A DNA stretch of 64,000 nt from Eleusine coracana subsp. coracana (GCA_032690845.1 CM064417.1:19002501-19066500), one strand, 5' to 3'; shown: positions 33,848 to 45,359, numbered from the stretch's first letter. Numbers and translations: made by a program. The notes: generated by a model not told the origin, from the letters alone.

Positions 33848-34640
33848 TGTTGGTGGCCAATAAAACCCAATATTGGCCAGCAACCGATCGGAAAATGCAA
33901 GGTAAATACCTAAGATTAGTTAATATTTATTTAAACTTATAAGATTTCATGAGTTTTGGTGAAATATGTGTTTGCAGGTGTAAAAGAGCCAAAATATGCA
34001 AAAACATGAAGAAACACCCCGTCGGTCGTTCACGACTGTGAAACAGCCGTTTTCACCGGCCAATAGGATTGTTTTCAGGCTGAAATCAGGAACCGGCCTA
34101 TAGGGTCATTTACGGCTGAAATCAGCCACCCGGCTGACCAAACGGAGTCATTTTTCAGGCTGATCATCCGACCCGGTCGGTTTTGCAAAAACACTTCACC
34201 GTGATGCCGTTTTCTCCTCCTGGATTAGGAATGATGAAATATGACTAAGGAAAAGAAGGCCAACAAGTGGCCTAAACGGGGTCGGCACCCGACTAATGCT
34301 GCCGCTCGGCCTAGCACGCCGCCCGGCCTCGCTTGCCGGCCAGCCTGGGTTGGCTACCCGGGGTTGCCAGCCCATGAGGCCTCCTGACCCCAAAATGAAG
34401 AGTTGGTGAGAACCAACCCACCAACCGACTCCACGGGGCAATCCATGAGGTCCAATGCAAGGTCGGTTGGAAACGGACTTAACCCAAGGCCACCCGGCGC
34501 ACTAGGCCTACCGGCCCAAATCCACGGAAAATGACACAAACCGACCAAGGTATCGACTCCACAAGATCATCTGAAGTGTCCACGACAAGTTGGTGCCAAA
34601 CCGACAAAATCATGTGGCCGCCCGGCGGGTCCTTCCAACA
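33848..34640 (+). repeat. Athila-4 left LTR
   Basis: TGTTGG...TCCAACA, 793 bp. It has GGC-rich units with GTCATTT(A/T) and ACCCGGCTG that resemble the palindrome array of the right LTR, but no TATA box and no AGGTGGTGACAGCCCT block. Those parts seem to have been lost. Confidence 0.65.
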
Positions 34641-34648
34641 AGAATTTC

Positions 34649-34666
34649 TGGCGCCGTTGCCGGGGA
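34649..34666 (+). promoter_or_regulatory. Athila-4 primer-binding site (tRNA-Asp)
   Basis: TGGCGCCGTTGCCGGGGA, complementary to the 3' end of plant tRNA-Asp including CCA, 8 nt after the LTR. Identical to the site at 56082. Confidence 0.88.
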
Positions 34667-34739
34667 GGCAATGGTTAAGATTTCAAGACTAACATAGATT
34701 GTCTATTGAGCTATTTCAATGCTAGCCTTAGCGGGATCA

Positions 34740-35661
34740 TGATGAGTACATCACTCCTATGGATACACACAACACTCCTCCAATTCTGGAATCGCAAGGT
34801 CCAATGACTAGAGGACGTGCACGACGACTAAATTTAGAGGTGAGCTCGTTCCTACGTTCTTCGCTATATGTTACTTTTGAGAATGGTTTGCTACCTAATG
34901 ATTATTTTATGATTAGAAACCATGGATAGGACCAGGAGATTATGAGAGAAGGAGTTGAGAATGTGGAGGAGCAGCAAGGGCTTGGAAACCAAAGTGGAGG
35001 CCCAATTAAAACAAACTTCGAGTCTGTTTCGGGGCTCAGGAACAGTCTACACTAAAACAGTCGCCCAGGACGCATACGGACACGGATTTGGACGTTCTAT
35101 ATATGCACGGAAAGATAAGGAGAAGACCTTTCCAATGCCGCCGGCCTCATGTCAAAATTCATCAGGAGTCATCAAGAATCGTCGAAAGAAGTAAGAGTCC
35201 AGAATCTATGTCGGTGCTGCGTCGCCTATTTTTGGTCTTTGGGCTTTGTATCTAGTTGAGCCCAATTAGGGCGTGTCCAGAGTGTCTTGCACGACCCTAA
35301 GGTCTTTATATACAGCCACCACCGCACCATTAGGTTTTGGGTTTTGCTTAGATCAATTCTGTTCATAAACAGTGTCGCCGTTCATCGGTTTGTGAGACCC
35401 CAACTTCGAGAGTTTAATCATACATCTGCAATTGTGTTACATTCTTCGTTGTTGTTGCTTGTGTTCTTGATTCGCAGGCAGGGATTAGCCTTCTCAGCGA
35501 GGTCAATCATCTTTGGACGGTTGATAACCAGAGGAGACGTCGTGCTGCGATTACGGGGTTTAGAACGTGCTGTTCTGAAGCCGGATCGATTTGTGTGTCG
35601 CCTCCGACCAAATCAACTTACCAAGAACCTTTCGGAAGATCGAAAACCCTGGTTCACATCA
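34740..35661 (+). mobile_element. CRM-like solo LTR (CRM-b)
   Basis: 922 bp, TGATGAGTACATCAC...TTCACATCA, with perfect TSD GATCA at 34735-34739 and 35662-35666. Inserted in the Athila-4 leader. The LTR reading frame (MDTHNTPP, GPMTRGRARRLNLEVSSFL) is closed by a stop at about 34927 (GAG to TAG). TATA at about 35306-35312. Confidence 0.8.
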
Positions 35662-35666
35662 GATCA

Positions 35667-36260
35667 CCCCTATTTTGTTTGAGTATGGAACAAATAGGAC
35701 AGTCTCCTTGATCCTATAGCAAGTTTTCACAGAAGAAGAGCCCGTGGTGTTGTGATACTTCTCAACGAATCCTCATGTGCCACTATAGCTCAATTTTCAA
35801 GGAGGTAAGCCCCAAAATGTGGCCCCAAACCATCTATTTGGACAGTTTGGGTATTGAATTGATTCATCACCAACTGATGTTATGTTCTTATCTTATTCTA
35901 TATTGGGTTATGCATTCCTTGTTTGGTTGTGTGCCCTATGTATGTGTATGATCTAGAATATAAAAGTGATAATCTCTATCATGCTATGATGTAAAATAAG
36001 GAAAATGCATGTGTTTTCCTCCCACAATTGATCAAATTAGACATGGTGTCTAGGTTGATTGATGGAATTGATAGAGATATGCCTATTGTGGACGAATAGA
36101 TTAGCGCTAACAATTGTAGGAAATCAATGGAGCCCAAAAACAAGATTCAGGTATGGCAAACGGAGGTTGTCTCATTCAGGACGTAAAATCTGAACCCTTG
36201 TCAGAAGGTAACTGATATTTATTCCTTTTTTTTTCTTTCTCCTATAAACACCAATAAATT
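35667..36260 (+). pseudogene. Athila-4 leader and gag-protease scraps
   Basis: Mostly unreadable. 35667-35820 reads in pieces as protein-like (PILFEYGTNRTVSLIL, then TEEEPVV) with TAG/TAA stops, but no family is assigned. 36130-36200 (AAGATTCAGGTATGGCAAAC) matches the protease tail of Athila-3, followed by the same junction into LTR-like sequence. Gag and protease are otherwise deleted. Confidence 0.4.
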
Positions 36261-36269
36261 AGGTTGGCT

Positions 36270-38142
36270 TTATTTCCTTCTTTAACAATGAAATTAGGCA
36301 AAAAAAAATGGGTGATGTCTCGGCCAAATTTCCCGGCCGGGAGGTCAATTTTCATCAAAATGACTATCCGGGTGATGATCCGGGACTCTAACCCGGCCAG
36401 TCAAATTTCAGCACCCGGGAGGTCAATTTTCACGAAAAACGACTACCCGACTGGGTAAATTTTGGTGCAGCCCGGCCAGAATAACCCAGTCAAAATTCAG
36501 CACCCGTGTAGTCATTTTTCATGAAAAACGACCACCCGGTTGGGTAATTTCTGCGCCGCCCGGCTAGAATAACACAGTCAGATTTAGCACCCGGGACGTC
36601 AGTTTTCGTGAAAAACGACCACCCGGCTGGGTAATTTCTGTGCCGCCCAGCAGGGGCTGCCGCCCGGCCATACTTTTTCCTGGATTCCATGCTCTTGTGA
36701 TGCAGGGATAATGGACATGAGCAGAAGAGGTGTGGCTAGCACTTCCTTTGTGAAAAAATGCTCACCTAAGACCCCACCATGAGTAAAAGTAAATGAAGGA
36801 GAGCCACACAAGTCACATCACTCTTTCACCACTCACACTCACCTGCCATCCTACTCCCCTAGGCTTCATGATTGACAAGGCACTCATTGCAAACATCCAA
36901 CTTTGGCCATTCCATCACTCTCTTCTTGCTCCCTTCACTTCCAACAGAGTTATGGCCAAAGTAAGGAAGTGGATCACATGGTGCATGGACCTAGCCCTCT
37001 CCCATCACCATCAAAACAATAATGCAGCAAAAGGAGGATTGAGTCCTGCCACCTGACGGACCGACTCCACTTGACCTAGAAATACCTCCCTGCCCATTGC
37101 CACCCATAAATAGTGGGGAATTTGGGAGGAAATCAACGAGCAACACATCAAGGAGTCCTTTTCCCACTACTTGTGCCACGATATAGAATAGGTCAGTTAG
37201 TCGGGAGTTAGAGTCTAGTCGAGAGCATCTGGACATTCCGGAATCGTCTCGGAGTCTTGGTATGAGATCTCTTGTATCTTTTCTCCTTATGTAAGACTTA
37301 TCTCTTATCAATATAAAATATCTTTCCTTTTATATCTTGTCAAGTATTTATTTGAATTTAGTCATTTCTTCAAGTTACAATTATCGGGAAGAAACATTGT
37401 TGCGTAGTTCACGGGTTTTCCGGCTAGGATTTAATTAAGTTTAGTTCTTTCTGGTACTTGGACTTGGTTATTTCCCGGCTATTCTTTCACTCAATCAATA
37501 GAAGAATATCTTGAGAAGCGTAGGCGCGGTGCCTAAGTTAACGCTAGCTGGATTTGCATTCTTCCCCATGGGCTGTGTGGTAGGCAGCAGGTGGTGACAG
37601 CCCTTAGCGTCCCTTTAGTAATCCACCACGTTTGGGAAGCCTCAAGGAGGGTTGTCTAGCGAGAGCATGCCCAATAGTACAGAGGTTAGTTACCGACCCA
37701 TATTAGTGGAATGTTTTCATGCCCCAAAGTGAGCTAACAGGTGAAAGACTCGAGGCTGTACCAAGAAATTGGTGTAAGCGCTCAACCCGAATAATTAGGA
37801 TTTGACGCTTGACTTAGATATATTAGGAAGATATATTTTAGGAATCTTAGACTTAGACTCGCTGTCCTCCTGTCTAGCTTAACCGATCTCTTTATTTATC
37901 TTAGTGTGGATTTCTCCTGTGTTACTACCCTACTCTATCATCGATTATCCTTACTCCCGTCTTTGGATAGTTGGAATTATTTTTTAGTCATATCTTTGTT
38001 AAGCCCAGATAATTTTACGCCTAGCTTCCATCTAGAAATAAATATGATACCTTGGAATACTCCTGGGTGAAATGTTACAATGGTGTTCCGTGTGCTTGCG
38101 GAATTAATTCATTTTATCTTTTGGGCGTAGCAAACGCCAATA
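36270..38142 (+). repeat. Athila-4 right LTR
   Basis: The start is uncertain (36240-36300). Contains the palindrome array (36343-36620), a TATA-like CATAAATAG at 37105-37113, and the Athila LTR blocks AGGTGGTGACAGCCCT at 37589-37604 and GATACCTTGGAATACTCC near 38048. Ends GCCAATA at 38142, beside TSD GGTAT. Confidence 0.65.
36343..36620. repeat. Array of four palindromic units in the Athila-4 LTR
   Basis: Cores at 36343-36366, 36421-36444, 36510-36533 and 36597-36620 share the GTCA(A/T)TTTTCA..GAAAA(A)CGAC form with the Athila-3 array, in the opposite orientation on the chromosome. Units are separated by ACCCGGCTGGGTAATTTCTG-type spacers. Confidence 0.85.
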
Positions 38143-38156
38143 GGTATCAGAGTCGG

Positions 38157-40330
38157 TTTGATCACTTGTTGACCTTTATCGGCTTTGTGATCACTTGTTT
38201 GATGGAGAGGACTTTTGCTACTAGAAGTCACGGACTAAGGCTTATCTCTTAAGCCAAGGACGTGCAATTTGGGAGGTCGTTGAGCAGGAGTATGCATACC
38301 ACAAGACCTCAACACTGCATCTGCAGGTGAGTTAATCAGGTATGATTACAACTCCAAAGCTGTCAATATCCTGCTTTCTGCTCCAGGTAGGAATGAACAT
38401 GACCGTGTTGCTCATCTTGATACTGCACATGCCATTTGGGCAGAGCTTTGCATGTACCATACGGGTACCAATCAAGCTAAGTCTATGCGTAAGGATTCTT
38501 ATAATAGACAGTACCAAACCTTTGCACAAAAACCTGGCGAGTCACTAGATGACACTTTTTGTAGGTTTGAGGCCATTGTGTGCAATTTTCGGGCTTGTGG
38601 TAACCTTGTGTACAGTGATAATGATAGAGCTAAGCAATTGCTATATTCTCTTGATGAAAATGCTTGGGGGGTTAAGATTGCTGCACTAGGAAAAACTGCT
38701 GATTTCAATACCCTGGACTGTGAGCAGCTGTATAGCAAGCTAAAATTTCATGAACTGTCTAGGAAGTATCATCCTAATCATGGTAATCCTGCTTCTAGCA
38801 TGGCTTTGCTTTCTAGCTCTCAAAAGGATAGTCATAGTGGTGCTTCTTATGGAACTAACCCCTCACTTGACAAGTCTTATTTAGAGTTAGCTTTGTCTTA
38901 TCTTGTTGCAGCTTCCGATGAACAGATGGAGTGCATTCCTGACGAGGATCTATCCTTGCTCATAAGGAAGTTCAGGAAGTTCTACAACAACTGCAAGGAG
39001 AGAAGAGGAGGTGGTTCAAGAACCTGCTTCGAGTGTGGTGAGCCGGGACACTTCATTGTTGACTGTCCCAAGAAGAAGAAGAAGGCTGGGTACCACAAAA
39101 ACAACACTGAAGACTTCAAGCAGAAGAAGAACCGCTTCTACAAGAAAGGCAAGAACACCAAGAAGTTCTCCATGGCCATTGCACGCGCCTGCGCTGCCGC
39201 CTTGAGCGATGTGGACCTCACATCAAGCGAAGGCCTTACAAGCTCGGAGGAGGAGGTTAAGAAGCCATGAGTCAAGAGGAAGATGATTTCATCGGGCTTT
39301 ACTTCATGGCAAAGAACGACCATGACACCGACTCTGGCTCCGACTCCAACAAAAGCGAGGTACCTCCCACTCTTGATGAGCTCTCTTCTGAACTTGATCA
39401 TTTGCGCGATGTTTTACTCATGCAAGATGATAAGCTTCGTAGCACTGTACGTGAGAGTAGAGAGCTTAAGTCTAAGTTGGAGAGTGCTGAGTATGAAATC
39501 GCTTCGCTTAGGTCCAAGCTTGCTAACAATGCTGATGTTGAGTGTGAGTTTTGTCAAGTTGTGATGAATGATCTCAGTCAGAGGGAAAGTGTGCATGCTT
39601 AAGTTGTTAGTCAGCTTGAGAGTGCCCTTAAAGAGCTTGATAAATTCAAATCTAGACCAACTCTTTTGGGTGCATGTCAGAAGTGCCCCAAGCTCACTAA
39701 CAAGTTGGAAGCTCAAACCCTCAAAGTCAAAGAGCTCGAGTCCAAGCTGCTAGATGAGACTTGCTCGAAAGTTCTTCCAGCACCCTGTGTAGTGTGTGGC
39801 TCTCTTAAGGATAAGGTTGCAATCACAAGAGAGGAAAACAAAAACCTAGCCCAAGAAAATGACTATCTCATCTGTCGTCTCCAAAGAACCGTAGTGAGTG
39901 AGGAGAAGATTGAGAGTGACTTGGCAAGAGTCAAAGAAAGTGCCAGTAAGTCAACCTACAACTTGGGATTAGGATTTGAGAGGTGTGACAAGGAGAGTGA
40001 GAATGTGGGTAAGTTTGTGCCTAGCTCTATCTACAAGGATGAGGAACAATCCATCAAACCCACTGACACATACTATCCACCTAACCCCAAGCCTTTCTTC
40101 AACCCAAAGCAAGCCGTGAAGCCAAAACCCAAACCCACTGTGCAAGATAAGCCTAAACATGAGAGTGTCTACATTTGCATTTTCTGTGGTCATAAGGGTC
40201 ACTTGCATGAGTACTGTTATAGGCATAAGAGGATTGAGAGGATGCAAGCTGAGTTAACTAGGAATGTGCATCATGATGATTTTGCTGGTTTTCAACCTCG
40301 CTCTTTTTCTCGTGCCTATTGTGGATAGGG
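38157..40330 (+). pseudogene. Sire-5 gag
   Basis: Copia gag from about 38250: RYDYNSKAVNILLSAPGRNE, GESLDDTFCRFE, then the CCHC knuckle CFECGEPGHFIVDC (about 39031-39075), a Lys-rich patch, and SDVDLTSSEGLTSSEEE. A coiled coil follows (TVRESRELKSKLESAEYEIA, 39430-39510; continued 39666-39900), then a second knuckle CIFCGHKGHLHEYC (about 40175-40220). Long gags with coiled coils are typical of Sireviruses. Breaks: TGA at 39268 (CGA decay) with a frame shift, TAA at 39600 (CAA), TAG at 40326. The start codon is not clear. Confidence 0.85.
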
Positions 40331-41146
40331 TCATTCCTCAAATGGCTTTGATTCACGAAACAGAGGCTTTGCGCAGCAGCGCTTTGGCGCCCCACATTTT
40401 CCCCATCATGGTGAGCGTCTCTCGTGTGGATTTGGCTTTCACACAGATGATTTCTGTCCACACAACCCTAGGTTTGAATCGAGACGCTTTGACAGACAAC
40501 GCTTTCCCCATTGCGGTTCTCGTCCCATGCGTTCGAGTGGTAATGTGCAAAGAACTGTGATAACTCCTACAAGTCATGTGATCCAGTGCTAGCTTTCCAA
40601 GAGTTTTCTTTCTAACCCCAACACTGAGTCATCGATCTTTCCTTCTCGTTCGTAGTAGGTAGCAGGTGGAGGCCTAGAGAACAAATGGTTGATGGACTCC
40701 GGGTGTTCGCGCCACATGATCGGAGATGCAAGTGGTTCTCCAACCTCACTCCCTTGAAGCGCCGGGAGTATGTGACCTTTGGAGATGACAAGAGAGGGAG
40801 AGTGAAGGCAAGAGGCGCGGTAAAGTTAAATGAAAAATTCACTCTGAAGGATGTTGGTTTGGTTCAGCATTTCAAGTACAATCTCCTCTCTGTTTCTCAG
40901 TTGCTTGATGTTGGTTTGGAAGTGCGCTTTAAGAAAAATGCTTCTTGTGTTCTTGATTTGAATGGCTCTTTGGTTTGTGCGATTTCTAGTATTGGGAAAG
41001 TTTTTCAGGCTAAATTTGCTGTCTCTCCTGGTTCTCGCAAGTGCTTGTTTGCTCAAACTTCTTCTGAGCTCTGGAAATGGCATAGGAGACTAGGTCACAT
41101 GAGCTTTGACTTGCTTTGTTGCTTGAGTGGCTTAGGTTTGATCTAA
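40331..41146 (+). pseudogene. Sire-5 protease and pre-integrase region
   Basis: The aspartic protease motif KWLMDSGCSRHMIGD has its catalytic Asp at 40695-40697 in the gag frame. A frame shift follows; 40740-41146 then reads the copia protease C-terminus (VTFGDDKRGRVKARGAVKLN, YNLLSVSQLLD) and the pre-integrase zinc-binding part (WKWHRRLGHMSFD). A stop (TAA, 41144) replaces an Arg codon that is CGA in Sire-6: both CpG cytosines changed. Confidence 0.8.
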
Positions 41147-41760
41147 GGATTGCCTAAGCTCAAATTTGATAAGAATTGGGATTGTGCTCCTTGTCATCAT
41201 GGAAAAATGATTGTCGCTTCTCATCCACCAATCAATTTGGTGATGACTGAACGCCCTGGATAGCTGCTTCATATGGACACTGTTGGTCCTTCTCGGGTTT
41301 GTTCGACGGGTGGGAAGTGGTATGTTCTTGTGATTGTTGGCGACTACTCTCGCTACTCTTGGGTTTACTTTCTTGAGAGTAAGGATGAAGTGTTTCATCA
41401 CTTTCGAAGCTTAGCTTTGAGGTTGTTCAAGGAACTCCCTGGTGCAATACGAGCAATCCGCAGTGATAATGGCATCGAGTTCAAGAACTCCTCCTTTGAT
41501 GCTTTCTGCCTTGAGCATGGTATTAAGCATCAGTTTTCAGCACCACGTGTCCCTCAGCAGAATGGTGTGGACAAAAGAAAGAACAAAACCTTGATGGAAA
41601 AGGCCCGGATGAGGCTCGATGAGCATAGGACTTCGAGGCGGTTCTGAGTTGAGGCCATCAGGACTACTTGCTATGTGTCCAATCGGATTTTCTTGCGCTT
41701 AATTCTTAATGTGACTTTGGTTACAAGTGCTTTATTCTCAAGCGTGGTAATCTTAATAAG
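41147..41760 (+). pseudogene. Sire-5 integrase, catalytic Glu lost
   Basis: The core has Asp at 41276-41278 (HMDTVGPSR) and Asp at 41465-41467 (IRSDNGIEF). The codon 36 positions later, where D,D-35-E needs Glu, is AAA (Lys, 41573-41575, in NGVDKRKN); Sire-3 and Sire-6 keep VVERKN or VERKN there. Stops at about 41262 and 41645. After SNRIFLRLILNVT the C-terminal domain is deleted and joins RT near 41760. Confidence 0.85.
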
Positions 41761-42793
41761 TTTGGACACGCACTATTTGATGAACATTGGGTTAATGCCA
41801 TGCATGGGGAGTTGGAAAACTTTGAGAGAAACAAAGTGTGGATGCTCGTAGAGCCTCCTGTTGGTGTCAATATCATAGGAACCAAGTGGGTGTTCAAAAG
41901 CAAATATGGGGAAGATGGTGAGGTTGTGAGAAATAAGGCTAGGCTAGTTGCTCAGGGTTTTAGCCAAGTTGAGGGCTTAGACTATGGTGAAACCTTTGCT
42001 CCTGTTGCACGCATAGAAGCCACTAGGATCTTGCTTACATTTGCTTCCTCTAAGGGCATTAGACTCTACCAAATGGATGTCAAGAGTGCTTTCCTAAATG
42101 GTTTCATAGAGGAAGAGCTTTATGTGAGACAACCACCCGACTTTGAGCACCACAAATACCCAAACCGAGTGTACAAGCTTCAAAAGGCTTTGTACGGGCT
42201 AAAGCAAGCACCTAGGGCATGGTATGCTAGTCTTAAGACCTTCTTGCTAGAGCGCGGGTATGTCATGGGGTGTGTTGACAAAACCCTGTTCACTCTTAAG
42301 CATGGCAATAAATTTCTAATGGTTCAGATATACATGGATGATATCATCTTTGGTGGTTCCTCTCATGCTCATTTCCAGATTTCAGGAAGCCATGGAAAGT
42401 GAATTTTATATGTCGATGATGGGAGAGCTCACCTTCTTTCTTGGACTTCAAATCAAGCAGTGCAAGCAAGGCACCTTCATACATCAAGCCAAGTACACGA
42501 AGGATCTCCTGAAGAAGTTCGAGATGGTTACTATGAAGCCGTTGTCAACTCCAATGTCCATTACAACGAGACTTGACCCAGACGAAGACTGTGAAGCGGT
42601 GGACCAAAGGGAGTACAGGAGCATGATTGGCACCCTCTTGTATCTGACAGTGACAAGACACCAATTGGTTGAGCTTAAATACATTGACACTAAACACCAA
42701 TTGGTTGATATCCTTACCAAGCCCCTAGATGCTTCGCGATTTGCTTTTCTTCGGGGGGCGTTTGGTGTTTGCCATCCTTATGGCATCATTTGA
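41761..42793 (+). pseudogene. Sire-5 reverse transcriptase, RNase H mostly deleted
   Basis: RT from HGELENFERNKVWMLVEPP (41800) through GTKWVFKSK, MDVKSAFLNGF, ALYGLKQAPRAWY and YMDDIIFGG. A frame shift at about 42370 leads into FYMSMMGELTFFLGLQIKQ. After SMIGTLLYLTVTR the RNase H core is missing; the frame continues at the C-terminal tail (KHQLVDILTKPLDAS...) to 42793. A 15-bp direct repeat (42658-42672 and 42694-42708) marks the deletion scar. Confidence 0.85.
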
Positions 42794-43532
42794 GGTGGAA
42801 TTGGTGTTCTCTTGTATATATGTATCTTACCTTTTCACATTGCATCTCATATGTAATATATGCATTGGTAGATGAGCTTTGACTCTTATGCTTTCTTGCA
42901 TTTCTCTTTGCTATTATTGAGCTTGAGATAAGTTGTGTGGATGCGATAATAATCTTTCATGCTTAGATTTTCTAGATGGCTTGTTATAGACTCTTTTGAG
43001 CAACTTGCTAATCTTAAAGGTAAACTTAGCTTCTTGTGAACCTTATGAACTAATCTTGCTAAGACTTGGTCATCATGTGTATAATTGATCTAATCCATGT
43101 CAAGACTTGTGTTGAGGCTAGTCTAGAGGATATTTTGGCTTTGTAAATGATTAGCTCATGATGGAACATTGTGGGAACGTTTGTTCCTTTTGCCACAAAG
43201 GCATGCTCATCCTTATGCTTTTAATTTGCAAAATAAGTTGAATGTGCTTCGAAGCCTCGAGGTGTTTGCCGTACCCAGTCATGCGACCCTCCACTTGGAT
43301 TAGAAGTAACATCAGGATCACATAAGAATAATGCTTTTCTCTTTTCTTATGAGTCTCTGTTGGATATGTGAGCGTTTGAGAGCTTATTTTTTGAGAATGC
43401 TTGTTGCCTTGGTTGAGATTGAGACTGACTAGTTTCTTTTGATTAACTTGATGCTTGTTTTTCCTTGGATGGGAGTACTTATATATGTGGTGGCAACTTT
43501 TCTCATGATGAGCAAATTTTAATCTATCTAAG
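42794..43532 (+). other. Sire-5 3' non-coding region
   Basis: AT-rich, no ORF above background. No polypurine tract is visible beside the remaining LTR piece because the first ~150 bp of the 3' LTR are missing. Confidence 0.5.
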
Positions 43533-43728
43533 CTAGTGTTGGAGAGTTTGCAGGAGATGGGAAATGTGTTTGCTTGTCTCATGATGTGTAGGTCACTGGA
43601 GTCAACTTGACGGTCAATGACGAGAGGATCGGGCACAAGTAGGAGACTTGGGGCCGGACGATCGGGAGGCCGGGTGAAGTTAAGGGTGATCCATACCATA
43701 CACGTGGAGAGGCAAGAAGCACCAATGG
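43533..43728 (+). repeat. Sire-5 3' LTR remnant
   Basis: Matches 32266-32462 of the 5' LTR (GAGAGTTTG.AGGAGATG through GAGAGGCAAGAAGCAC). It is cut at 43728 by Tat-1; the last bases AATGG are the left TSD copy. The sequence that should follow (TTTCACGG...) is not found to the right of Tat-1 in this window. Confidence 0.8.
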
Positions 43729-45051
43729 TGTTGTCGCAAAACTCTCCATGCGTGACCTGGGAGATCTGCTTAGCTCCAGCGTAGGCTCAATACAAAGAAG
43801 AGTCGATTTTCCCTGCAAATCGATAAAGAGAGCAAACAGTCAAATTCCGTGGGTCATCGACCTAGGACAGACCGATGAACAAAGCCGATAATCACTGTTC
43901 GTGAGAATCAGCCGAGGCTAACATGAATTATTTTAAAAGAATAAACTAATTGGCTGATTATATCGGCTCATCAACAAATTAGATAGTTTAAACGTTGAAC
44001 GTAATTAATGTCGATAAGGGAATAAATTGATAGAACAGAATTGATAAATCAGAAGTAAATATGCCTAGATCCACTCTGTTGATGATAATAAGTCGATAGA
44101 ACAAAGTCGATGAATCTACAGTAAACATATAAAGACTCGTTCTGTCGATGGTGCTAAGTCGATAGATCTGATAGCTGGTATTGCAAGTATGCCTTAAATC
44201 ATAGATCTAACTTATTTCAATAAGGGGGCGATCGAATAACACAATATATCAGAAATCAATCACAAACCAAAAGTCGATCAAACCATGATAATCTATCAGC
44301 TAAACATCCTGATAGAACTCTATTGACTTTACCTATAAACGACTCGAACCTAGCCTTATCAACCCAGCAAGAGATCAACACTGATGCAGCCTTGCTGATT
44401 CGAACAGATCAAACCTAATCAAGATAGTGTTCAAACATGATAAATAGAGCTAGATTTAAGCTATTTATAGATAAAATCAATAGAGTGACTCGAGTAAAAG
44501 ATCTAAATTATACTCATAAAACCTTCTAAAAATTGCAATAGATTGGGCTCAGCCAAGACAGTACTGCAATTGAAAGTTGATAGAATAAGCATACAAAAGT
44601 TCTAATTACCAGATAACTAGCAATCCTAATGATAACAACTAGAATATCAAACAAATGAGAAAGTTCTAGTTGAGATCGATAGAATTACCGAGGTTGACTA
44701 ATCCAAGTCTCTCGCCTAGATCGGAGCCGATGCAGCCTGCGCGAGACGAGGATTTCATCAAGTAGGAAAGGTTGGCGATGTGCCAAATTGTAGTGAACGA
44801 AGGTATTGTTTTTCATACAGATCCTATTACATATTTATAACCTCATGCAAGGGGATTTGACCCGATTCAGTCAGGACTCTCAAAACCAATTCGGTAATCA
44901 AATTCTAAACTAAAAAATAGAAAAAAAGATAAAGATATATTAAATCTATTGGGCCCACTTCATTTCCTTTAGCCATTGCGCTTCTAATCTCCAGCCAATT
45001 CTTGCCTTCGCGCCGCTGACCACTGGGACCGGTCAAAATTTGGTGTCAACA
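43729..45051 (-). repeat. Tat-1 3' LTR
   Basis: 1323 bp. On the minus strand it begins TGTTGACACCAAATTTTGAC, a hallmark start of Tat/RIRE2-type LTRs, and ends in CAACA. Reverse-strand TATA at 44831-44839 (TATAAATAT). It holds many ATCGATAG/GTCGAT-type short repeats. Confidence 0.85.
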
Positions 45052-45066
45052 CATGCCCCTCGAGTC
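45052..45066 (-). promoter_or_regulatory. Tat-1 polypurine tract
   Basis: On the minus strand GACTCGAGGGGCATG lies just before the LTR start TGTTGACACC. A rather weak tract but in the right place. Confidence 0.55.
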
Positions 45067-45359
45067 CGGGGTACGAAATCCTTCATGCCTCGGATTTTAT
45101 CTCCTCATTCACCATGCGCCTTTATCACCCTTCCGCTTCTCAACACAGTCATCTGGGAGCCGCCTGTCCGTTAGACTTTGTCGTTTAGTATACTTTCCAA
45201 CTACTCGTGGCCCTTTAATTGCAGTCTGCCGCTTCTCTGCATCGATCCGACCACTGCCTTTACTATTTGACTGTCCTTTTGTTTATCCTCTCTTCTCAAA
45301 TCATATTGCTTCCTCTGACGAACCAACGTTTGGACTCCTCAAAGGCCAAGCTCAGACCC

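Larger units (their letters stand above)
33848..38142 (+). mobile_element. Athila-4: short Athila-type element in the Sire-5 PBS
   Basis: Starts TGTTGG at 33848, ends GCCAATA at 38142, with TSD GGTAT on both sides (33843-33847, 38143-38147). It has a PBS for tRNA-Asp, a leader interrupted by CRM-b, a scrap of protease tail, and a long right LTR. pol is absent. The left LTR (793 bp) and the right LTR (about 1.87 kb) differ strongly, so the left one is internally deleted or the element is chimeric. Confidence 0.75.
32114..43728 (+). mobile_element. Sire-5: nearly full-length Sirevirus, nested and decayed
   Basis: Plus strand: 5' LTR (32114-33839), PBS split by Athila-4 (33842-33847 and 38143-38156), gag, protease, integrase, RT, partial RNase H, 3' non-coding region, and a 196-bp remnant of the 3' LTR cut by Tat-1 at 43729. 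It interrupts Athila-3 gag on its left (flank CCATC). Removing Athila-4 leaves about 7.3 kb. Confidence 0.85.

Noticed and set aside
36264..36458. Open frames over the palindrome array
   Set aside because: Repeated LEAD-like residues come from the tandem DNA repeat; no start context or homolog.
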